Source: Agelaius tricolor
Taxonomy: Eukaryota > Chordata > Aves > Passeriformes > Icteridae
Length of the DNA: 64,000 nucleotides
Reading direction: 5' to 3'
Assembly: GCA_023055355.1 (NCBI GenBank)
Contig: JALJCS010000004.1
Span: forward strand, 30,284,744-30,348,743
The notes below the pieces were generated by a model. It was not told the DNA's origin. It was given only the letters and a program-made list of their open reading frames with translations, and made no database searches. The stretch's first letter is position 1. The number at the start of each line of letters is the position of its first letter. A program made the position numbers and the translations under genes. Positions 1 through 11,200 of this stretch are shown piece by piece.

Positions 1-892
1 TGGGCTGAAGGATCTTAGATGTCTTTTCCACACCTAAAATTTCAAAGATATAAAATTTTTATCCTCAATTAAAATAAAAGTTCCTAAAAAAACCTGTCAG
101 CCTGCTGTCTAAACATTATTTGGTATAAACAGTATTTATAACTCTATTTTTTAATGAAGAATGGAAAAATACAGCTGTTTTAGATTTCCAAATCTGTTCA
201 ATTTACTCGCCATAAACCACAGGGTACAGCTCTATTACAGTAAGCATATGCACTAATTTAAATACATTAGCTTTTATAATTACATGATTTAATCCTCATA
301 ATTGAAGATTAAAGCTATGTGCAGATTAACCAGTTGTAAAGTTAATGCATTTATTTCAAATACCACAGAACTACCCACAGTCTATGAAAACTCCTCAGCA
401 GATTCTGAAATGTTAGCAGAAGAAATCATTAAGAATTTCAAAGAAGCCTGTAGTCGTACCAGTATTCTTAAACTGGCTGAGTAATTTTGAACATTTCTTG
501 CATATATTATTTCAGCAGAAAACAAATAACTCTAGATGTATCACTTCTAAAATAGAGCAACAAAAAATTTTATATAGAAATTTTTTGACTTGGTTTCGTT
601 TTTGAACTTCTACTTGCCCAAAGGCTTAATGACATGTCTTTTATCCACTCATTACTTTCATTCTTCTGCTAAGTTCAAAGCAAATTTCCATGAACCATGG
701 CTTGGAAACTTTTAAAGTATCTTACAACAAAGTAGGACAGCTCTTATAAACATGCAACAAGTGATTGATAGTATTTGAATAATTAATTCAAAATTTAGAG
801 GTAGGTGTGAGAGACTGAAATTTTAAGGTTAAAGGCTTAAACATTGTCCTCAAGGACTTCTTCCCCATTATGGTAAAACTGTATAAAGAAAC
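1..892. other. KDM4C intron, no recognised element
   Basis: AT-rich. A 60-codon plus frame (302-484) is described under findings; otherwise nothing supportable. Confidence 0.6.
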
Positions 893-1792
893 TGTGCCCA
901 CCTAAGCACACCCTTCCCTGAATATGCCTGGAACTTTGAACTGTGAGTTTAAGCACCTGCAGAAAGATAAGATAATATACTTCATCTGACATGATTGTTC
1001 AATTATCTCTGGTCTAGGGAGAAGCAAGCAAGGCTGAGGGAGAAGAAGGCATCCACAAGAAAGCCAAACCCAGCAGCTGTCCTGAAAATCAGCTCTGGTT
1101 AGATTTGGGGTGGGGGAGACCGTAGCCCACAGGCCCATCTGCTGAGGCCAGGTTTGCTCACACTCCCCCATGGGGAAGAGGAGAAGTTTTGGGGGTAATA
1201 ACCTCTAGGCATGAGTGGCATGAGAATGGGGAGTGAACACCCATTCTCCCATACACTCAGCTGGCTCAGTTGCAAATCCCTCCCACCCCTGGATTGCCAT
1301 ATCCACCGGGCATTCATGTGAGAGGCAGCTGAGGAGGCGTCATAAGCCACCAAAAACCCTGAAGCACTCCCAGACTCCTCACTGAGGGAAAGGGATGCAA
1401 CAGATCCAGAGTCTGTTCCAAGAGACAGTATCAAACTCACCCCCAACACTGAGGTCAGCTACCTAGGCATTCACACCTGGTCCAAATGTGTATTAATCTA
1501 CTGAATTCCGTGGGTTTTGGGCAACCGTCACCACCAAGAAGACCAGAATAAGGTGGTGAAGATGGAAACCACAGTGGTCATATTTCTACTTAACCTGTCT
1601 CTCTGTCACTCTCTTTCTCTCCCCCTTTTTTTCTCTCCCCCTTTTCTCTCCTCTCCTTTTCTATTTCTTTCTATCTCTCTCTCTCATATTTACTGTTAAA
1701 CAAAATCCATACTCTGACTTCAGCATACGCTCTTGTTTGCACCTTAATTCAGGCAGAGGTATCTCTGTAATACTTTTAATAAAGGGATCACA
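893..1792 (+). mobile_element. Probable ERV solo LTR, plus orientation
   Basis: Starts TGTGCCCACC and ends GGATCACA, so the ends are TGTG...CACA. It contains a long C/T tract (1596-1686) and a poly(A) signal AATAAA (1778-1783) close to the right end. This layout (pyrimidine tract, then AATAAA, then CA end) is shared with the LTR at 37130-38001. No clear target duplication, so the limits are approximate. Low-complexity CTCTTT repeats make up the tract. Confidence 0.5.
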
Positions 1793-4700
1793 AGGAGGCA
1801 GTCCTTAAGCTACACAGCTAGACTGTTTTCTTACAAACATTTTAGGATTCCATCTATAAGAGTCCATTAGAAATTTCACTATTTCATCTCTCCACGAAAG
1901 TAATAAAATTCTAAAACAGATAGATCCTAAGATCATTTGCTAGCTTTGGAAAACAATCACAAATAGGCATATTTTAATGTTAATGTATTCAAACAATCCT
2001 AAGAAGTCCAGTCAAGACCATCAGGGCAAAAAGCACACAGTGAAAGACAAACATCAAGCCAAAGTAAATTTATCTAATAGTAACCTACTTTCATAGCTAA
2101 TGTTTTTATTTTACACATAAACAGTTTTTATCTAGTTTTTACACAAATGCAACTCCCTCTTTTCTCTTTTCCTTCTCAGCTTCCACAGGACTTCTGCTGT
2201 ACAATAACTATTTAGCAAGTTTCAGTGTTGTTTGCTTTTAGAGAAAAAAAATAATCCAATCATCTTGTGATTCCTACTTATTTCTTTCACAGAACACTTA
2301 AATTATACTCACATTAACAAAATATGAAATGTTAGTTTGGAAGAAGAGAAGTCATGCATTCAGAAAATATGCATACAAATCAAATATGTGCATAGAGATT
2401 TCCATTTTCATGATTATTAAGCATGAAGTCAGAGGTTTGGCTCAAATACATGAATACTGAAAAGCAAAATTTGCATTATCTTATTTAGTTCAAGGTCAAT
2501 GCGCTTTAAGCAATAAAAATATTTTTATAAATACGGGTTCAAAATATCCCCTTCCAGCTAACTGGAGTATGTTTATTACTGTTATAATTGGAGTGCTGGT
2601 TAGAGAAGTGAATTCTGTGGGGACTGATACACAAAAAGAAGTTTAAAAGAAGATAAAAATAAACTTTCTGCCCCAAAAAATTTGCATTTTCTAAGGAAGA
2701 CAAAGACAAAGACTGAAGATGTTAATATATCATGTTCAAAGCAACACACAGCTAGCCAGTATAAGAGCTGGAAATAATGACTAAGTCTCTGTAGTCTTAC
2801 CACTGACCTGTCCCACTGAAGACTCTTCATATTTCCTTTAGTAAAAATAGTGTCTTCTAAGTCAAGCAAGTTAGATTTATTCAACGGGAGCAACCTTGAT
2901 CAAATTCATCAATCGCATTGTTGAATGCTCAAATATGAAAAAGGAAAAACCTAAGGCAAGACTTTTCCATTTGCATATTTATTTATTTATCAAAGATCCT
3001 AAGCATATTAATATAGTCTAGTATCGTTTAGTGCAATAAACATGCAGTTTTAGATAGGGATGTCTTATTATACCAGTCAGTCTCCTGCATGAAGACTGCA
3101 CGTCAGTACTGATAGCAGAGTGCTATCAACCCATACATTTCTGTTAAATCCTCTTTCATATACTGGTAATCTCCCATAGATCTGATTTTGAATGGCACTG
3201 GCTACTACTTCTATGTAACTATTACTCCCCGGCTCATTTGAAAGTTGTTTTTCTTGCACTTGCTGGTATCTATTTTCAGCATAGTGTTCTGAAATTCTCT
3301 ACTTGCCAGTGTGACTGCAAATTAATTTAACTCTTTTGCTCTTTATCAATGCAGTTTGAGTTTTCTAAACACCTCATTCTCTGCTAAAGACTCTGCTAAA
3401 AACTAATCTATCAGTGTCCCTTATCCTTTGTCCTACTGCTTTCAGCCTTTGTCTTTCTTTTTAAGTATGGAATCCTCTGTAACAGTAAGACTAAAATAGA
3501 TTTTCTGTTCCCTAAGCTCATTTCAGACTTTCAAAAGCCTAATGGCAATTTTTTTGCCAATTTGCTCAAGGGATGCCACAGTACATTATCTGCTTTGGCA
3601 ATGGTTTGATATTGTTTGTCTGGTACCTTAATTACTTGTTTCAGACATAGTATTAGGAACTTCAATGGCGGTTGCAGGTTTTTTAACATTTCCTATACTC
3701 CTTCCTTCAATATCTGCAAGTCTTATAGTCATTTCATCCCCATTTACACACACATGCTCTTCTACACAGGTAACAGGTCTTCTCCCTTTACACATTCACA
3801 TTTAACCTAAAGTGTTGTGTATGCCTACCCTGATTGTGTTCTCTGTTTAGAACTTAAATTACTGTTTCTGCAAATACATATAGTTCTTCTGGTAGTCATT
3901 ATTCTTCTTGCATTCATACCTGAGACAGTACATCCTGGACTTAAAAAAAATGAGGTTCCTTAATTAAGTTAATTTTTGATTACTATCAAAACTGATTTTT
4001 TTCCTGTTATTTTAAAGCTAATATCAAAAACTTAGAAAATGTCCCTTAAACTTTTGCAGCATTAATTATTCACATGATAAGATTTGTTTTAAAAAACACT
4101 TAGTTGGTTAAATTTTATTTATAAATTTTTGAGATATTATCAAAATATAGTGAAAAACAGAATATAAAATTCTCAAGACAACCCAGTAATGTGTTGAAAG
4201 TACCTGACAGACTGAAAACAGCAAGAGATGCTTTAATGCTGTTCAACCAAGCAAGAAGATACCACTACAGTGAAGGTCACTACTCAAGATTAAAGGACTG
4301 CAATGCGTCATCCCCATACAGACAAACAAGTTCCAGAATATAGCTGAACATAGGAAAATTCAGCACAGGCCTTCCACTGTTGTCTATTTATCACATTTCT
4401 ACTTCTTTTGGCAGAGAAAATTTTGAGAATATAACCTATGTACTCTATCAGATCAAATTAAAAAAAAAAAAAACAATGTACAAGGTTTTCAAAGAGTGAG
4501 GAGTTCAGTTTTGCTTTGTTTCACAGGAAGCAGGAGGCAGGAATGGGCAGGGGGGAAACGAAGGATTTCAAGTTTTGTTCCTCCTCACTCAAATTCTAAA
4601 TGCCTTGACCATGCAACATTAGCTTCAAAACCCAGTGATGGAGATAGCTGCTCCCACAGAGTACTTAAAATAACTAAGCTGGTAATTCTAGATTTGCACT

Positions 4701-5354
4701 GATTTCTGCTCGTTTGAAAAGTGGCAAAACGAACACAGCATAAACAATTATATGATGTATCACTAAATTATGTCAGACTGAACCTCTGACAATCCCTCTC
4801 TGATAGGGGAGAAACTCCTGCTCTAAGATCTTGGATGCGCCATTGCTCAAAGAGCAATACAGCTGCAGTTAGTGTGCCTGAAGTTCTCACTAACAAGAAC
4901 AAGAAAACTATTTCCATTCAAATGCTGCCTTAACATCTTTATGTTCGCCATAATGAAGTGGGATTATTTGCTCCAGGAAAGCTTTACACGACCCTAAAAC
5001 ATCAAGTTCAACACCTGGTATATCAGGACTACTTTCATTTATACTATCAACTCCCTGCTTTGTTCTGATTTGACCAAATATAGTTTGAATCTACTTGGAA
5101 AGAGATCCTTTTTTGCTATTGTAAACTTGTAAACAACTTACAGTTACAGAAGAAACACAACACAACACCTTCATTAGTCTGCATGAAGTATCAGACACTG
5201 AAAGGCTCTTTCTTAAAATAGTAACAAATCATTAACTACTCCTTGAAAATAATTTAGAAAAAAAAAATAAAAAGGTCAAGTTTGTAATCAGCAAAATACA
5301 AGTAATGGGAGATCAGGTATTAGGAGCATTTTCTTCTATGTTATACATGTTTAC
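1793..5354. other. KDM4C intron after the ATG exon
   Basis: AT-rich unique-looking sequence with a 12-A run near 4460. One protein-like minus frame at about 3074-3296 is listed under findings. KDM4C exon 2 was looked for and not seen. Confidence 0.6.
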
Positions 5355-5498
5355 CTTTGCAACTCCAGCCCTATGAGCACCTTGTGATTCCATGTGTGCT
5401 AAGTATTTGTTGAATTCCCGGAATTCATCCATCGAAGGCCTAAAAGTCATGATTTTGCAGCTTGGGTTTGGAGGACTATCTGAGGTAACAGCAGCCAT
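5355..5498 (-). CDS. KDM4C: KDM4C first coding exon (partial gene)
   Basis: KDM4C is a nuclear Fe(II)/2-oxoglutarate JmjC demethylase acting on histone H3K9me3/me2 and H3K36me3. The exon encodes residues 1-48, beginning [10 protein letters not shown] and ending HRAGVAK, and covers the start of the JmjN domain. Seen: the stretch [13 protein letters not shown] followed by [10 protein letters not shown] and ESQGAHRAG matches KDM4C better than my recollection of KDM4A (NPSARIMTFYPTM) or KDM4B (FRPTMEEFKDF). The reading frame meets a good donor, AAG|gtaaac, at 5355/5354, in phase 0. The human protein also breaks after AHRAGLAK. The start is the first ATG after the acceptor at 5520. The next exon (human VIPPKEWK...) was not found in 1-5350, so the gene runs off the left edge. 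The head-to-head position relative to GLDC agrees with human 9p24.1. Confidence 0.93.
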
Positions 5499-5519
5499 TC
5501 TGGTTCAATTTCAATCTAC
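5499..5519 (-). other. KDM4C: KDM4C 5' UTR part of the ATG exon, with splice acceptor
   Basis: On the minus strand a T-run of about 13 ending in aacag (5520-5524) precedes this 21-nt leader and the ATG. This is a textbook polypyrimidine tract and AG, so an untranslated exon lies further upstream, presumably in the CpG island near 18.7 kb. A second AG four bases in (gtag) could serve as an alternative acceptor without changing the protein. Confidence 0.8.
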
Positions 5520-5974
5520 CTGTTAAAAAAAAAAAAATCATACACTGTAGAGAATAATCTGTAAAACCAATTCTGACTTTCAACATACATGGTTTCAAAC
5601 AGAAAAAAATTATCTACAATTATCTGCCCAGGCTAATATAAAAGGCACAAAAGAAATGCTTATGTTTTATCCTTACTCTTTTGAGAATACTCAGCCTTTA
5701 TCCAGCACAAACACTTGTAAATGACAAGCACACAGTCCAGTCCATACCTCTGCTTTTACAGCATGTTTCCAAGTTAATCTAGGATCTTCCTGTGCAGATC
5801 CATCTGCACATTCTCTGTCTAGAGAGTTACATTACATAGGCATAACCCAGAATAACAAAGCTACATGTTTAATAGAATATCACTATTTCCATTCAAGAAA
5901 TGGAGAAAAACAATGTACTGGATCTAGCAGTGGCCAAATGCCAGAGCACCCATTAGAATAATTTACTCATTTTT

Positions 5975-7440
5975 TGCTGCAAGATAAGGAGTAGAGCAAA
6001 GCAGGCTCAAAACTTTAAAGGGTATAAAGAAAACTTTATTAACAGAAGTAAAAGAAAAAACAGTAAGAAATTAGAAAAAACCTTCAGAACACTTCTCCTT
6101 CCCCTAACTCTTCTTTCTTTTCCTGCTTCCAACATAAAGAGACAAATCTGGTATTTTCAGTCAATTTACTGCTTTTAAAATAATCTTTCTTCAGTTCACT
6201 TAGGGAGAGAAGTCTCTCCTGCCATGCTATGGAGACTTCTCCACAAGAAACAGTTCTCTCATGCTTTCAATTTTCATGAATTGCAGCCACCCAGAAATCC
6301 GAAATCGTGAAGTTCTTCCCATGGTTTGGTAGTCTTCCCACAGCTACCACCATGGGTCACCTCAGTTTACTTGGGGTGCAATTTTAAGCATAAGCTGTTC
6401 TAGTATAGAAACAAAAGTTCTTTTATCTCTGGGAACAAAGGTTTTCTTCTCTCATCCCTGGGGCCATGTTTCTCATCTCTCTCATATCTCTGTTCAAGCT
6501 TCTCACTAGATCACAGCTACTTCAACATCTGCTTGCTTCAACACTGGTGCTTCTGCTCACGGCTGTAGCTAGAATACTACATCCTCCCAAATGCATTCCA
6601 TGAGTTACAGGGAAAAAAAGTCTGGTTTATCAATTATATCTTCACCATAGCCTTACAAGAGAATTTCAGCCCAAGACTAAGGCATCTCCTCATTATCCTC
6701 CCATGTGGGATTTGACTCCTTCTTCACTGACCTTGGTGTCTCCATGTTATTTTCTTTATGTGTCTTCACCCTTTCCTTTTTCTCTCATTTGAGAGAGGAT
6801 TGATGTCTGCAAGTTTCATCTGTGCACTAAAACAGTTAATATCTCGCCCTGGCCTATAGATGGTTATGTGACCTCTGCCGGGCAGCAGCCATTCTGGCAG
6901 CATGGCTGTTTCCTGGCCCCTGCCACATTCAACTCCAGCTGTGGGGCTGCTTTTTTGCACAGGGCTGCAGAGCCACCTCTGTTCTCAGCTGCATGATTTT
7001 CCGCAGTGCCAGAAGGATGGCTAGGCAGCTCATGGCTGGAGCAGAGTCTGACTGGGCTCCACCTGAAGCTGAGCAGAGCAGGCCTGGCCCACCAGCCATG
7101 GTTGGAACTTGGCAGTAGTAGCAAAATCTCAGCTGAGCCATGCTGCAGGCCAACCTGGCCATGAGCAGGTCCCAGCCCGGCCAGCGCTGCAGCAAAGCAG
7201 GGCCCGGCCCAGCCAGGCCATGTGGGGCCCACAGCAGAGCAGGGCCTGGCCTGACCAGCATCTAGTTACCTGTTCGAAGGCCGGAAGCAAGAGAGTTTTT
7301 CCCGGGGCTTGTTCGTCTTTAAGTGTGATTTCACAAAGGCATATTCAGCTCTCTTAAGTGGTTTAACAGGGTGTCAATATTCAAAACTAGCCAGCTGATT
7401 GGTTCTGCCAGGTCCAAAGGAAGCTCCTAAGGTCCTTACA
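5975..7440 (-). mobile_element. ERVL-type long LTR, minus orientation
   Basis: Right end reads ...CCTTACA (TGTAAGG on the minus strand). The minus-strand text resembles an avian ERV LTR I recognise from memory (minus-strand phrase GAGAAACATGGCCCCAGGG). A minus-strand poly(A) signal lies near the left end (about 6036). A G+C-rich insert of imperfect GCAGAGCAGGGCCTGGCC-like units occupies about 6860-7265 and gives spurious open frames on both strands. The left limit is uncertain and no target duplication was found. Orientation is that of KDM4C, and the element sits just upstream of the KDM4C ATG exon. Confidence 0.6.
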
Positions 7441-7796
7441 GGGAATCACTTCCGTAGCTCATGATTTTTTTTTTCCTTAACTAAGAACTAAACTACATTA
7501 AACCATGACAACCAATTATTCACTTCCCACTCACACTGCAAATACAGAGGAAGAGCACTTGGATTTTCTAGCTCTCACTATCAGCAGTTTAACAACAAGA
7601 CTATATTCCTGCTCATTCTCTGAAAACTTCAACAGAGAAAAAAAGCAAGTAAGCTATACACATAAAATCAGCATTTCCTCTGATTTCCATTTATACATTA
7701 AGACTGACTAAAAGCAAAAGTTATTTCCATTTCATTCACCAGGATATAGTAATCATGAAAGGATTGAACTTTAGGCAAGTGACAGATAAACATTAC

Positions 7797-7969
7797 CTTC
7801 AGATCAGAAGGTGCTGCAATTCCCAAGTATAAATCACCATGTGCCATCTGCCGTTCACAAAATTCTTCACTAACCTTACGAAAAACTGCTTGTAAAAAAT
7901 TTCTTCTAACATGCTCTGATCAGATCTGTGGTTACCTCAACCCTTCATGTCAAACACTGGGTGCCAAAC
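7797..7969 (-). mobile_element. ERV primer-binding site and 5' leader remnant
   Basis: Directly downstream of the LTR on the minus strand comes TTTGGCACCCAGTGTTTGAC, which resembles the TTTGGCGCCCAAC-type primer-binding region of class II avian ERVs, then a leader of about 150 bp. The leader ends CTGAAG|gtaatg (gt at 7795-7796), a donor-like sequence. One frame is open for about 39 codons but has no ATG and starts after a stop; I take it as leader, not gene. No gag is recognisable further left, so the provirus is truncated. Confidence 0.6.
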
Positions 7970-8267
7970 TGGCAATTAAATACCACCCATCTGATCACAT
8001 TTCCCCCATTCATAATGAGATTGGAAGGAGAATAAGTGAAAAAGTAAAAATTCACAAGTTAAAAACAGCTTAATAATTAAAACTAAGTAAAAATTATTTT
8101 TGTTTATTATTATCATAGAGAGAGAGAGAAAAAAAGCCCAGGTGATACACAATACAAACTGGTGGTCATCAGCCACCTTTCTGGGTAACTCATCCATGTT
8201 ATATCCTGGGCATGCCATTCTGCGGTTTTGAACAGCCCTTCGGCCAGTCTGGGTCAACTCCCTCACA
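7970..8267 (-). mobile_element. ERV 5' LTR, minus orientation
   Basis: On the minus strand it begins TGTGAGGGAGTTGACCCAGA and the segment GACTGGCCGAAGGGCTGTTC, a pattern I know from avian ERV LTR promoters. A TATA-like GGATATAAC lies at about 8199-8208 and a poly(A) signal AATAAA at 8103-8108. It ends ...TTGCCA next to a primer-binding-site-like sequence. An (AG)n run lies at 8117-8130. Confidence 0.7.
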
Positions 8268-11200
8268 GGTTTTTGTGCATCTCCTTACTGGAAGAGTGCA
8301 AAACACTGAAAAGTCCTGATTAAGATTAAGCACTATCTGACAACAACCAAAATATCATTGTCTTATCAGCATTATTCTCATACTGAATCCCAAACATAGC
8401 CCTGTACCAGCTAAACACACAAGTTAGTATTAATTCTGCCAACTCATACGAGCACACAGTGTCAGATGTCACCTACATCACCTTTCCCTACATCACAGAT
8501 GAAGCCCATTTCCAAAAGCATAACTTGATTTACCAATTAACTTGCAGTTACTATGTAAACACATGAAATAAAATTGTATATATGGAAAGTGAGTGTCAAA
8601 AGGAAACCTCTTACCAGCTATTTAATCTTCATTTTCTCTGTGGGTGAAGAGCATAAGAAATCACAGTGCCTGTATTCATTCCTATAGCCTTCAAGCTCTC
8701 TCTTCTTTGGAATTAATTTTTTAATGTGAAAGGGTAAAAGTTTGAAATATTTCATAAATTCCTTATGCAAAAGGGTAAGGAGACAAGAAAAATTGATATC
8801 TAAGTGGTTCAGCTATGAGAAAAGCTGCAGGATTATTTTTGCCAATGTCTGATTTCAAGCACCAGGCACGACAACTTATGCAATAATAACAAAGTTATCA
8901 TTGCATAAAGTACCATGATAAAAATTTCTCTTAACCAAAACATCTCAGCAAAATACACCAGTTTTAATAGATAAGCTGCTCTGAAAACAGCCACATAACA
9001 AATCAACTGAATATACTTACCCTGGTGCTTTGACACAATGAAGAAATTCAATTAAATTAAGGGTTGTTAATTGAGTTAATAAACTATGATTAACTCACGC
9101 TGTCACAACCGCACCTCAGCATTCTTGCCTGGCTACCAGACTCTTAAAATCCTGTTTGTGAAGATACTCACAAGATTATTCCCTTTTCTCTCTGTAACTA
9201 AGTACACACTCAAGTATGTAACATATTGCACTGTGAGGAACCTCAATCTGTATCACAAGCAGAATTAATAAATTTCAACTAATTATGAACACATGTGTAG
9301 AGTGTTAGAAATGCTGAATTTTTGCCCAGCTTCATTGCAATGTAAAAAATACAAATCCTGCCCTTCACAGATCTCGTTTCTACCAGCTTCCATCTATCTT
9401 AGGGTCCAGACCCCTAAACAATGAGCATACAGACCAGACAGCTGTGTTACTTTCAGTAGAAATAAACTATTCAATCCATGCTCTTGTGTAACCCTTCTTC
9501 CTCAGTTAAAAACACCTTCTCATTAACTTACTGGGTAAAGCTGCTCCTTGATAAGCACAATGTTTGCAAGAACTCCTTAAGAAGATTCAACCATATAACA
9601 TTTTTCAATCAGGTGGCACAAAGATCATAAAGGCTATGAAGAATTTGCTATGCTAGAAGTCCATTAGATGTTTCTATTAATTTTATGGTTTCTTAGTAAC
9701 TCATCATCTTCTTTATAACTATGATCTATCAGTTGTAACTTCTTAAATCTGTTTTAAAATTTCATTATTGCATTTCTTCGTTACAAACACCAATCTGAAA
9801 CAGTAGGCAAGAGGTAAGTACTGAGTTACAATGTCTAAATTTAACACAAAAAATAACGCTATGCTGCGAACTAATCAGAAAATGTTGGCCTTCCAATTCA
9901 GTTCTATTAACTTCTAACACAATATATAATTCTTTCAAGGACTTTGAAAGAATTCTCTGGAGTCCTACATTCTTTCTCCAAACAATGCCTACTTTTGGTA
10001 TTTTTCTCACACGCAAAAAATTCAGTTATACCCTAGCCAAATCATTAAGACAAGAGAGCATAATATATACTCCAGTGTCATAGTTAAGAGGCTTCAGAGG
10101 CAGACAAAAATCACAACTACTAGAAGACCATTCTAACACAAAATCTGCACTGCAATCATATTATTGCTGACTTAATTATTGCACTTAAGTGTATATGTAA
10201 CTACTTATTTTGTGATAAGCTGTACAATCTAAGAAATAAAACTTCCAGAGCTTTTATTGACTACTACACAATGAAAATGTGCAAATTATTAGTAAATACA
10301 AAGTTATAAAAAGAAGGCCAACATGCCCAGGATGTACTTTATGAAACAGAGAGACAAGTAATATGTATACAGGAAAATTTTACAGGTATTCTAAGTCCCT
10401 CATATCAGCATGTAATCAGACATTTTCTGTCCCCTTGTATGACACTACTGCACACTGAAAAAGATGCCCATAATTACCTAGAAAAACAAAGGGTAATGTG
10501 AAAAAATGTGAAAAAACCTCACTCAAATTATCATGCATTAGTACTTTACATAACATTGAAAGAAGCTTTTTAGCTAATCATGGGAAAGCTTTAGTCAAAC
10601 AAGCCCAAGCTATGAACCTGATCCAATAAACTCCACAGCCTGTCCATAAACCTTCAATTTCTTAGTGACCAAGTAGTCTGCCTATGTCTTAAAAGTGTCT
10701 GATTAAACAACTCAGAATGTAAATAAAATATAAGCATGTAGTTTGTCCAAAGTTGCCAGCTAAACAGCTAAGTTGTCTAGCCAGGAACTAGGTTCAAGAA
10801 CCTGATCCTTCTTTTGAAAAGTTTATAGCCATTGCAAGGCCCTGTTAAAATCCTCAAATCATCAGCTAGGAGAATATTAATGCTACATTAGTCTTAATAC
10901 TGCAGAAGTGAAAACATGAGGTCAGCAAAGTTCAATCATCCACATCTATGCCAGTATGTAGCCCAAGAAATCTGATGAACTAAAAACGCCAGAGTCCAAC
11001 ACTAGAAAAGCTCACACAGAGCAAGATGAAATCTCAATAATGCTACAATGATTTACATAATCCAAGATGCAAACATATTTCACTAGTTATGATGACAGGA
11101 AAACAAATCTTGCTTTTTAAACAAATCACGCAAAATCTAAAGTGCACAGCTTGTACAGACATAACAGATACTAAAGAACAGAAGTGTTCATGTTACATGC

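Noticed and set aside
1..5354. Search for KDM4C exon 2 (human text VIPPKEWK...)
   Set aside because: No matching minus-strand sequence found; it must lie beyond the left edge.
6864..7261. 122- and 110-codon minus frames
   Set aside because: Lie in the G+C-rich repetitive insert of an LTR; overlapping frames with no motif.
7797..7910. Apparent coding exon on the minus strand ending at a donor
   Set aside because: It directly follows an LTR and a primer-binding-site-like sequence, so it is ERV leader; a stop precedes the frame and there is no ATG.
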